NCBI RefSeq assembly: GCF_005795905.1
Contig: NZ_VAWE01000001.1
Coordinates: 1,426,001-1,490,000, forward strand
Origin: Streptomyces marianii
GTDB lineage: Bacteria > Actinomycetota > Actinomycetes > Streptomycetales > Streptomycetaceae
Direction: 5' to 3'
DNA: 64,000 bases
Numbering within the stretch: position 1 is the first letter of the stretch; each line of letters opens with the position of its first letter. Shown here piece after piece: positions 57,750 to 64,000 of the stretch. The position numbers were made by a program, and so were the translations under genes. Under the pieces are notes generated by a model. The model worked only from the letters and a program-made list of their open reading frames with translations, made no database searches and was not told the origin of the DNA.

Positions 57750-57813
57750 CTGGTGCCGCATCAGGCAACGTTCGCCCCGTCGCGGCGCAACCTTGCCTGA
57801 CGCGGCACTAGTT
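57750..57813. repeat. Head-to-head pair of the dispersed repeat (64-base palindrome)
   Basis: GTGCCGCATCAGGCAA on the left pairs with TTGCCTGACGCGGCAC on the right (15 of 16). The inner CGTTCGCC...GGCGCAACC is also partly self-complementary, so a long hairpin can form. It lies 5 bases beyond the stop of the adjacent minus-strand gene and so could terminate its transcription. The same unit occurs at 3971-4195. Confidence 0.75.
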
Positions 57814-57818
57814 CCGGA

Positions 57819-58397
57819 TCAGGGGGTCGCGGTCGAGACCACGAACACCATGGGTGCGGACGGATCGGTCAGATCCACGGCGATGTCCTGGCTGGGACGC
57901 GGATCGCGCTGCTTGTGCGAGGTCCCGGCCCACGCGGCCTCGGACCGGAAGACCCAGCCGACGGTGTGCGCGTCGCGCTCGCCGATGGTGACCTCGCCGG
58001 TCTTCAGCCGCGCACGACTGGTGCCGACGTCGTTGAGGAACGCGTCGAGCCCGCCGGCGGTCGTACGGAACTTGACGTACAGCCGGCTCGACTTCCAGTT
58101 GCTGGTCTCGTAGTAGGCGACCTCGGTGGAGCGGGCCGGGATCGGCACCTCGAAGACACGGCGCTTCATCTTGGACGGCCAGTTCTCGCGCAGCCCGGTC
58201 GCCGACGACTCGGCCTCCTTGTCCCGGCCGCTGTCCCTGCTCTGCTCCGCGGAGATCACCAGGTAGCCGGCGGGGATGCCGATGAGCAGCACGATGACGA
58301 CCGCGGTCAGCACACGGCGCCAGATCATGTGCCGCCGGTCCTCGGGGGTACGCACGTGCTCTTCCACAGGCGGGGTCTGTCGGTGCAGGGTCTTCAC
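57819..58397 (-). CDS. Membrane-anchored conserved protein of unknown function
   Basis: 192 residues starting at GTG 58395-58397, overlapping the glucokinase stop (GTGA). A cytoplasmic N-terminal about 25 residues (HRQTPPVEEH, RTPEDRR) is followed by one membrane helix (about 28-46) and an extracytoplasmic domain of about 145 residues. That domain has no cysteine pairs or catalytic motif I recognise. Translational coupling to a ROK-type glucokinase gene is the only hint. It ends beside the palindromic repeat. Confidence 0.75.
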   Translation of the reverse strand: MKTLHRQTPPVEEHVRTPEDRRHMIWRRVLTAVVIVLLIGIPAGYLVISAEQSRDSGRDKEAESSATGLRENWPSKMKRRVFEVPIPARSTEVAYYETSNWKSSRLYVKFRTTAGGLDAFLNDVGTSRARLKTGEVTIGERDAHTVGWVFRSEAAWAGTSHKQRDPRPSQDIAVDLTDPSAPMVFVVSTATP

Positions 58398-59581
58398 TCG
58401 GGGTCCTGGGGTGTGGGGCGGGCACTGTCGCCGGTGTCGCCGAGCCCTCCGGCGCTGCGGAGGGCCTGGGCGTAGCGCTCGTATCTCTCGTACCGCTCGA
58501 CACGGCGCCGCTTGGCGCGGCGGAACCGGCGGGCGACGAGCCGCGCGAGGTCGGCCGCGCCGACCATACCGGCCTCGGGACCGAGCTGGGCCTTGGCGAT
58601 ACGGGCCTCGGGCCGGTAGCCGCGGCCGGTGAGATGGCGCCGGAAGGCGTCCCGGGCGGGCCCGATGAGCAGGTCGTCGGCGGCGCTGACGCCACCGCCG
58701 ATGACGAAGCACGACGGGTCGAGGGCGGCGGCGAGATTGGCGATGCCGACGCCCAGCCACTGCCCGATGTCCTGGAGGAGCTCGACGCACATGGCGTCGC
58801 CCTCCCGGGCCAGCTCGGTGATCAGCGGGCCGGTGATGTCGGGGACGTTTCCCTTGACCCGCTCGATGATGTTGTACGCGACCGGCGAGTCCGCGGCTGC
58901 CAGCTCGCGCGCCTCGCGGACCAGGGCGTTGCCGGAGCTGTACTGCTCCCAGCAGCCGCGGTTGCCGCACGGGCAGCGGTGTCCGCCGGGCACGACCTGC
59001 ATATGGCCGAACTCGCCGGCGACGCCGTACTTGCCGCGCTTGACGCGGCCGTCCTCCAGGATCGCGCCGCCGATGCCGGTGCCGAGCGTGATCATGACCA
59101 GATGGTCCTCACCGCGGCCGGCACCGAAGCGCCACTCGGCCCAGGCGGCGGTGTTGGCGTCGTTGTCGACCATGACCGGGACGGCGAGACGGTTCTGCAG
59201 CGAGTCCCGCAGCGGCTCGTTGCGCCAGGCCAGGTGCGGGGCGAACAGCACCTTGGAGCGGTCGGCGTCCACCCAGCCGGCCGCGCCGATGCCGACGGCG
59301 TGTACGTCGTGCCGGTCGGAGAGGTCGAGGACCAGCTCCACGATGGTGTCCTCGACGACCTTGGGGCTCTTGGACTTGTCCGGGGTCTCCGTGCGGAGCC
59401 TCTCCAGGATGACCCCGTCGGCGTCGACGACACCGGCCATCACCTTCGTGCCGCCGATGTCGATGCCCACGGTGGGGACACGGGGCGCGGTGAGGTGCGA
59501 GCGCCGCTCCCGGGTGCCGACGGTCCGCAGGACGGTGGCGCGGGCGGAACCCCGGTGGGCGAAGTCGCGGTACGTGCTCAA
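58394..59581 (-). CDS. ROK-family glucokinase
   Basis: Phosphorylates glucose (or a related sugar) with ATP. The TTG at 59579-59581, preceded by AGGGA, gives 395 residues. After about 35 extra N-terminal residues comes the ROK core: ATP site GIDIGGTKVMAGVVD, catalytic Asp in VDNDANTAAWAEW, ITLGTGIGG, and the zinc motif GHxxCxCGxxGCxE (GHRCPCGNRGCWEQ). The C-terminal about 55 residues are an extension rich in Arg, Glu and Tyr, with an ERYERYERY triple repeat, not seen in the classic about 317-residue Streptomyces GlkA. It is therefore probably a paralogue rather than GlkA itself. Confidence 0.88.
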   Translation of the reverse strand: MSTYRDFAHRGSARATVLRTVGTRERRSHLTAPRVPTVGIDIGGTKVMAGVVDADGVILERLRTETPDKSKSPKVVEDTIVELVLDLSDRHDVHAVGIGAAGWVDADRSKVLFAPHLAWRNEPLRDSLQNRLAVPVMVDNDANTAAWAEWRFGAGRGEDHLVMITLGTGIGGAILEDGRVKRGKYGVAGEFGHMQVVPGGHRCPCGNRGCWEQYSSGNALVREARELAAADSPVAYNIIERVKGNVPDITGPLITELAREGDAMCVELLQDIGQWLGVGIANLAAALDPSCFVIGGGVSAADDLLIGPARDAFRRHLTGRGYRPEARIAKAQLGPEAGMVGAADLARLVARRFRRAKRRRVERYERYERYAQALRSAGGLGDTGDSARPTPQDPE

Positions 59582-59886
59582 GGCGTCCCTGCGGGTCGTG
59601 GGGGGCGGGTCCGGGTCACCGGAGGCGGGCGGCGCCCGCCGTGCCCGATTGTGCCATCCGGGGGCCGCCCCGGCCCTGAGCGCCCGCGGCGCGGACCGCC
59701 CGCCCCGCCACACGGTGTGGGGCCGCGGGCGTGTCGCCCGGGACGGGAGGCGTGCGTGATGTCACATCACGGTCACCGGTCGTGACCGCCCGGGTAGGCG
59801 ACCGCGCGGCCCGCCGGAGCCCCCTTGGCCGCCCCCCGTCGCTCCCCGGCCCGCCGGAGCTCCGTCCCACCCCGCCGCACCCCCGG
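59582..59886. other. Gene-free region between the glucokinase and DUF2254 genes
   Basis: About 305 bases with no supported gene. A perfect GGCGGGC-GGC-GCCCGCC palindrome lies at 59624-59640, about 45 bases upstream of the glucokinase start, and might be a regulatory or structural element. Confidence 0.4.
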
Positions 59887-61224
59887 TCAGGCCCGCGGTC
59901 GGGCGCCTCCCCCGATGCCCTGGCGGTCGGGGGTCAGCGCGGTGGCCCGGCGGACCGGGTCGGGGTACCTGCGGTCGACCGCCTCGTCCAGGAGCCGCAG
60001 CTCGGTGCGTACCGCCGTCCGGTGCCGCTCGGGCAGTCCGGCGTCCAGGAGCCCGTCGAACAGCGCCCGCAGTCGCCGGCAGACCTGCAGGGATCCGGCG
60101 CCGTACTCGCGGATCTCCGTGACCGCGAGCTGCAGGAAGTCGTCCCAGGAGCGGCCGGGGACCTCGAGCCGGGGCACGCCGTGGGCGTCGTGGAGGGTGT
60201 ATCGCCCACCGAGTTCCGCACGGCCGATGGTGTGCAGGAACGCCTCGATGTGGTTCAGGACCTGCACCGCCGTGGTGGGGTCGTTCACCGCCGGGGACAG
60301 CGCCCTGATGGCGATGTCCACCAGGATGCGCATCCCGAAGGCGGGATCCTGCTCGATGGTCCGTTCGACCCCGAGGGCGACCAGCCCGGTCAGCTTGGCG
60401 GACGGGGGCGGCGCGGCGCCGTGCAGCTCGAAGAGCGTCGCACCGGGCGGTACGAAGTCGCCCACCGGGTGGGTGAGGACCACGAAGCAGTCGTACCGTT
60501 CGGCGAGGGCCACCAGCCGCTCCGGGTGGAACCCCTGGAGCGCCCCGCCCGTCGCGCAGGGCACCGATGTCACCGGTCCTGGGGGCGGTGCCCTCGTCGC
60601 GTCCGCCGCCCGCAGGGTGCCGCGCGCGGCGAGCAGCGTCCCCCGGTCGAGCACCCGTCGCCCCGTCCGCGCGACCAGCGCCGCGATGGCGACGGGCCGC
60701 AGGTTGTGGATGAAACGGTTCAGGTACATCAGCAGCAGCAGCAGGCTCACGGCCACCGCCGCCCCCGCGAGGGTGACACCGATGTCCGGCACGAAGTCCG
60801 TCTCGATCCTGCGCAGCAGCGAGAACGAGAAGGCGAAGGTCCCGGAGAAGGTCGCGAGCACGGCCTTCTGGAGCCGGTCCCGGTACCAGAGCCGCATGTA
60901 GCGCGGCGACAGGGTCCCGGTGGCCTGCTGGACCACGAGGATGCCGATGGTCACGACGAAGCCGAGCAGGGCGACCATCGCGCCGACGATGGAGCTGAGG
61001 ACGCTGCTGGCGGTGGACGTGGAGTACTGCCACCCCTGCGGCACCCGGACGGCTCCGTCGAGCGCCACGGCGGCGTCCGCGAGCAGCGAGCCGAGGACGA
61101 TCCCGATCAGCGGCGCGATCCAGAGGCTCGCCATGACGTACTGGCGCAGCGCGAACGCCGTCGCCCAGGACAGGGGCGCACGGACCCGGCGGCTCGTCTC
61201 CCGGTGCGCGGTTGTCGCCTCCAC
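59887..61224 (-). CDS. DUF2254-family membrane protein
   Basis: 445 residues starting at GTG 61222-61224, with AAGGG upstream. Four hydrophobic helices lie in the first 200 residues (about 30-50, 70-100, 130-150, 155-180). A soluble cytoplasmic domain carries the family hallmark ALSPAVNDPTTAVQVLNHIE and later GSLQVCRRLRALF. DUF2254 proteins are widespread bacterial membrane proteins of unknown function. It is transcribed divergently from the GH15 enzyme gene, with 114 bases between the starts. Confidence 0.85.
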   Translation of the reverse strand: MEATTAHRETSRRVRAPLSWATAFALRQYVMASLWIAPLIGIVLGSLLADAAVALDGAVRVPQGWQYSTSTASSVLSSIVGAMVALLGFVVTIGILVVQQATGTLSPRYMRLWYRDRLQKAVLATFSGTFAFSFSLLRRIETDFVPDIGVTLAGAAVAVSLLLLLMYLNRFIHNLRPVAIAALVARTGRRVLDRGTLLAARGTLRAADATRAPPPGPVTSVPCATGGALQGFHPERLVALAERYDCFVVLTHPVGDFVPPGATLFELHGAAPPPSAKLTGLVALGVERTIEQDPAFGMRILVDIAIRALSPAVNDPTTAVQVLNHIEAFLHTIGRAELGGRYTLHDAHGVPRLEVPGRSWDDFLQLAVTEIREYGAGSLQVCRRLRALFDGLLDAGLPERHRTAVRTELRLLDEAVDRRYPDPVRRATALTPDRQGIGGGARPRA

Positions 61225-61338
61225 ACTGGAGCCCTTCCCCCGCACCCCGGCGCTCCCTCCCGAAAAGCCCGGAATGCACCTATTACCTAAGCTGATGGGG
61301 CGGCATCCGCTCGCGACCCAGGGCGAAAGGGGCTCGGG

Positions 61339-63216
61339 ATGGGCGACTACCCCCTCATCGAGGACCACGGGCTGATCGGTGACCTGCAGACCGCGGCACT
61401 GGTCAGCACGCAAGGGACGATCGACTGGTACTGCACCCCGCGGTTCGACTCGCCGAGCATCTTCGGCTCGCTGCTCGACAGCGAGAAGGGCGGGTACTTC
61501 AAGGTCGCTCCCGTGGACCGGACGTACGCCACCAAACAGCTGTACCTTCCCGACACCGCGGTCCTGATCACCCGCTTCATGACCGAGGCGGGCGCGGGCG
61601 AGGTCGTCGACTTCATGCCGGTCACGGGCTCCACGGCCACCCAGCGGCACCGCCTGGTGCGGATGCTGCGCTGCGTCCGCGGCAGCCTCACCTTCAAGGT
61701 CGACATCGTTCCGCGGTTCAACCACGGCCGGTCCCCGCACAAGCTGCTCTACACCGAGCGCGGGGCGGTGTTCGTCGCCGACGGCCTGGAGCTGACGGTG
61801 CACTCGGTCCGTGAGCCGAAGGACGTCCGGTTGGCCCCCCTCGACCTGGGCGACAACGACATGCACTTCACCCTCACCCTGGAGGCCGGCCAGGAGCGCG
61901 GGGTGGTGCTGGAGACCTTCGCCGACGGCCCGCCGCGGCACGTCCACCACGCCGAGTTCATGCAGCTCTTCGACGACACCGTGCGTTTCTGGCGCGACTG
62001 GCTCGGCCAGTCCCGCTACTCGGGCCGCTGGCGGGAGGCGGTCGAGCGGTCGGCGATCACGCTGAAACTGATGACGTACGCCCCGACCGGGGCGATCGTG
62101 GCGGCGCCGACGGCCGGGCTCCCCGAACAACTCGGCGGCGAGCGGAACTGGGACTACCGGTTCACCTGGATCCGCGACGCGTCGTTCTCCGTGTACGCCC
62201 TGCTGGGCCTCGGTTTCACCGACGAGGCCCAGGCCTTCATCGGCTGGCTGCGCGACCGCGTCCACGAGAAGGCGGGCTCCGACGGCGACTCGGGACCGCT
62301 GAACATCATGTACCGGGTCGACGGCTCCTCCGACCTGGAGGAGGAGGTCCTCGACGGCTGGGAGGGCTACGAGGGCTCCAGACCCGTCCGGATCGGGAAC
62401 GGCGCCGCGTCCCAGCTCCAGCTCGACATCTACGGCGAGGCGCTGGACAGCATCTTCTTCGCGCACGAGCGGGGCATCCAGCTCGACCACCGCGGCTGGA
62501 CCTCGCTGCGCACGCTCCTCGACTGGCTCACCGACCACTGGGACCAGCCCGACGAGGGACTCTGGGAGACCAGGGGCGGGCGCAAGGACTTCACGTACGG
62601 ACGGGTGATGTCGTGGGTCGCCTTCGACCGGGCGCTGCGGCTCGCGGCCGCGAGCGGCCGGCCGGCCTCGCTCGAACGCTGGTCCCATGCCCGGGACAGG
62701 CTGTACCACCAGGTACTCTCCCGCGGCTGGAGCGAGCAGCGGCAGGCGTTCGTGCAGCACTACGACACGCACGTGCTCGACTCGTCGCTCGTACGGATGT
62801 CCACGGTGGGGTTCATCACCCCCGACGACCCGATGTGGACCGCCACGCTTGACGCCATGGATCGCGAACTGGTGAACGACAGCCTCGTCTACCGGTACAA
62901 CCCCGAGGCCTCCCCCGACGGTCTGGCCGGCTCCGAGGGCACCTTCTCGCTGTGTACGTTCATGTACGTCGACGCGCTGGCGCGGGCGGGCAGGCTGAAC
63001 CAGTCGAGGCTCGTGCTGGAGAAGATGCTCACGTACGCCAACCACCTCGGCCTCTACTCCGAGGAGATCGCCCTGACCGGACGACAACTGGGCAACTTCC
63101 CACAGGCGTTCACCCATCTGGCGTTCATCGACACGGCGATCACGCTGGACGGGGAGCTCAACCGTGTACAGGGGGAGGCCCGCAGGCGGACCGCCCCGGC
63201 GGAGTCCAATCTCTGA
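61339..63216 (+). CDS. Glycoside hydrolase family 15 protein (glucoamylase/trehalase-like)
   Basis: A 625-residue cytoplasmic enzyme starting at ATG 61339, with AAAGGGG upstream. The N-terminal beta-sandwich domain (about 1-220) opens with PLIEDHGLIGDLQTAALVS and IDWYCTPRFDSPS. The (alpha/alpha)6 barrel has the conserved NWDYRFTWIRDASFS, GWEGYEGSRPVRIGN and GLWETRGGRKDFTYGRVMSWVAFDRA. Members hydrolyse alpha-glucosidic bonds; several actinobacterial ones with this N-terminus are trehalases. Substrate (trehalose or oligosaccharide) cannot be fixed from sequence. A ROK glucokinase 2 kb away would suit the released glucose. Confidence 0.9.
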   Translation: MGDYPLIEDHGLIGDLQTAALVSTQGTIDWYCTPRFDSPSIFGSLLDSEKGGYFKVAPVDRTYATKQLYLPDTAVLITRFMTEAGAGEVVDFMPVTGSTATQRHRLVRMLRCVRGSLTFKVDIVPRFNHGRSPHKLLYTERGAVFVADGLELTVHSVREPKDVRLAPLDLGDNDMHFTLTLEAGQERGVVLETFADGPPRHVHHAEFMQLFDDTVRFWRDWLGQSRYSGRWREAVERSAITLKLMTYAPTGAIVAAPTAGLPEQLGGERNWDYRFTWIRDASFSVYALLGLGFTDEAQAFIGWLRDRVHEKAGSDGDSGPLNIMYRVDGSSDLEEEVLDGWEGYEGSRPVRIGNGAASQLQLDIYGEALDSIFFAHERGIQLDHRGWTSLRTLLDWLTDHWDQPDEGLWETRGGRKDFTYGRVMSWVAFDRALRLAAASGRPASLERWSHARDRLYHQVLSRGWSEQRQAFVQHYDTHVLDSSLVRMSTVGFITPDDPMWTATLDAMDRELVNDSLVYRYNPEASPDGLAGSEGTFSLCTFMYVDALARAGRLNQSRLVLEKMLTYANHLGLYSEEIALTGRQLGNFPQAFTHLAFIDTAITLDGELNRVQGEARRRTAPAESNL

Positions 63217-63229
63217 ACGGCCCCGCCGC

Positions 63230-64000
63230 TCACCGGCCCCCGGCGGGCGAACCCTCCGCGGGCCGCCCGTCCGGGCCGGGGCCCAGCAGCACGACCCTGT
63301 CCCCGGGGCCCGGCCGCGCGGGCCGTTCCTCGGTGACCGGGTCCAGACGGCCGTCGGCCCGCAGGACGAACAGCGCGTCGTGACCGGGCGGCGGGGGTTC
63401 GCCCGGCGCGCCCACCGTGAACGGGGCGCCCCGCGCGTGACGGGCCGCCAGCTCGTCCCGTCCCAGGCCCGGGCCGAAGAGCACGTCCGGGCCGGTGCGG
63501 GTCGCGACCGCGCCCGTGCCGTCCGGCGGCGGTCCGACGCGGTGGACCGGTCCGTCGACGCTGTCCCGTGCGACGACGGAGACGAGCGCGTTGAAGTCGT
63601 CGTCGTCGGTGAGCAGGAGCACGGCGGTGACGCCCTCGAGGCGCCCGGAGGGGTCGGTGGCCGTGGCCAGCAGATCGCCCGGGGCCTGCTCGATCCCGGC
63701 CCGCCGGACGCGCTGCCGCTGTTCCTCCGTCGCGGTCCACATCGCGACGTCCAGCCCGGCGGACTTCAGGCACCGGGCCAGTTCGACCGACCACGGCCGC
63801 CCGCCCACGATCAGCGGCCGGGCGCGGACCGACCGGTTGATGCCCAGCGCGGCGGCGACCGGTGCCGCGGTCAGCCCGTAGACCAGGACGGTCCCCACGA
63901 TCACCAGGAACGTGACCGGAAGGATCTTGTCCGCGCCGGACAGCCCCGCGCCGGACAGGGTGGCGGCGAAGGCGGACGCCGTGGACGCGGCGACGATGCC
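63230..64000 (-). CDS. Na+/H+ antiporter (CPA family) with C-terminal nucleotide-binding domain, 3' part
   Basis: The gene enters from the right edge; 256 codons are present. The visible N-terminal part ends the membrane domain (IVAASTASAFAATLSG, ADKILPVTFLVIVGTVLVYGLTAAPVA). The cytoplasmic remainder is TrkA-N-like, starting PLIVGGRPWSVELARCLKSAG, followed by LLLTDDDDFNALVS and a small TrkA-C-like end. This fusion is common in actinobacterial proton antiporters. It converges on the GH15 gene, with 13 bases between the stop codons. Confidence 0.82.
   Translation of the reverse strand, partial: GIVAASTASAFAATLSGAGLSGADKILPVTFLVIVGTVLVYGLTAAPVAAALGINRSVRARPLIVGGRPWSVELARCLKSAGLDVAMWTATEEQRQRVRRAGIEQAPGDLLATATDPSGRLEGVTAVLLLTDDDDFNALVSVVARDSVDGPVHRVGPPPDGTGAVATRTGPDVLFGPGLGRDELAARHARGAPFTVGAPGEPPPPGHDALFVLRADGRLDPVTEERPARPGPGDRVVLLGPGPDGRPAEGSPAGGR

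Noticed and set aside
57187..57768. Minus-strand frame of 193 codons in the intergenic region before the glycosyltransferase gene
   Set aside because: Arg/Pro/Ala-rich, no ribosome site, overlaps the glycosyltransferase start, and no recognisable domain.

Overview
The window is very GC-rich actinobacterial DNA, almost certainly from a Streptomyces chromosome. The supporting signs are strong C/G third-position codon bias, frequent GTG/TTG starts, one rare TTA codon in a secondary-metabolite gene, and the housekeeping set on both flanks. Functions are assigned from motifs and family resemblance read by eye; no database search was run.

Left flank (1-17 kb): the start of a ferredoxin-partner reductase and a [3Fe-4S] ferredoxin; a small membrane protein; a secreted gamma-glutamyltranspeptidase; a CYP124/125-like P450 overlapping an alpha/beta hydrolase; a lipoprotein L,D-transpeptidase; a secreted CocE-type hydrolase; a DUF6278 protein; exonuclease III; an MBL-fold hydrolase; and a PcaD-PcaC fusion (pcaL). 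A complete IS4-family element (13482-15299; 37-bp perfect inverted repeats, 10-bp target duplication) sits inside a decayed IS256-type transposase remnant. A secreted erythromycin-esterase-family protein follows.

Core (17-47 kb, all on the minus strand): a non-ribosomal peptide synthetase cluster. In transcription order it holds a two-component response regulator and kinase, a penicillin-binding-protein-type thioesterase/cyclase, NRPS-1 (3402 aa, modules 1-3), an MbtH protein, NRPS-2 (4127 aa, modules 4-6), an AsnO/VioC-type Fe(II)/2-oxoglutarate hydroxylase, an MFS exporter, a P450, an ArsR-type regulator and a type II thioesterase. The six modules read (partial C)-A-T / C-A-T-E / C-A-T / C-A-T-E / C-A-T / C-A-T-E with no terminal TE domain. 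This predicts a head-to-tail cyclic hexapeptide with strictly alternating L and D residues, closed by the stand-alone cyclase. By-eye specificity codes suggest Phe, an unassigned hydrophobic residue, Val, a basic residue (possibly beta-hydroxylated by the dioxygenase), Thr and Thr. The A-T didomains of modules 5 and 6 are a 1766-bp duplication with one mismatch seen.

Right of the core (49-54 kb): an FtsX-type ABC exporter, co-directional with the cluster and flanked on its other side by a second, divergent, paralogous two-component system. This resembles a self-resistance or export unit.

Right flank (54-64 kb): a PimB-like glycosyltransferase, an FkbM methyltransferase and a polytopic glycosyltransferase; a membrane-anchored protein with a ROK glucokinase; a DUF2254 membrane protein divergent from a GH15 glucoamylase/trehalase-like enzyme; and the C-terminal part of a Na+/H+ antiporter. 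A short palindromic repeat family occurs at the 3' ends of two genes, at about 4.0 kb and 57.8 kb.
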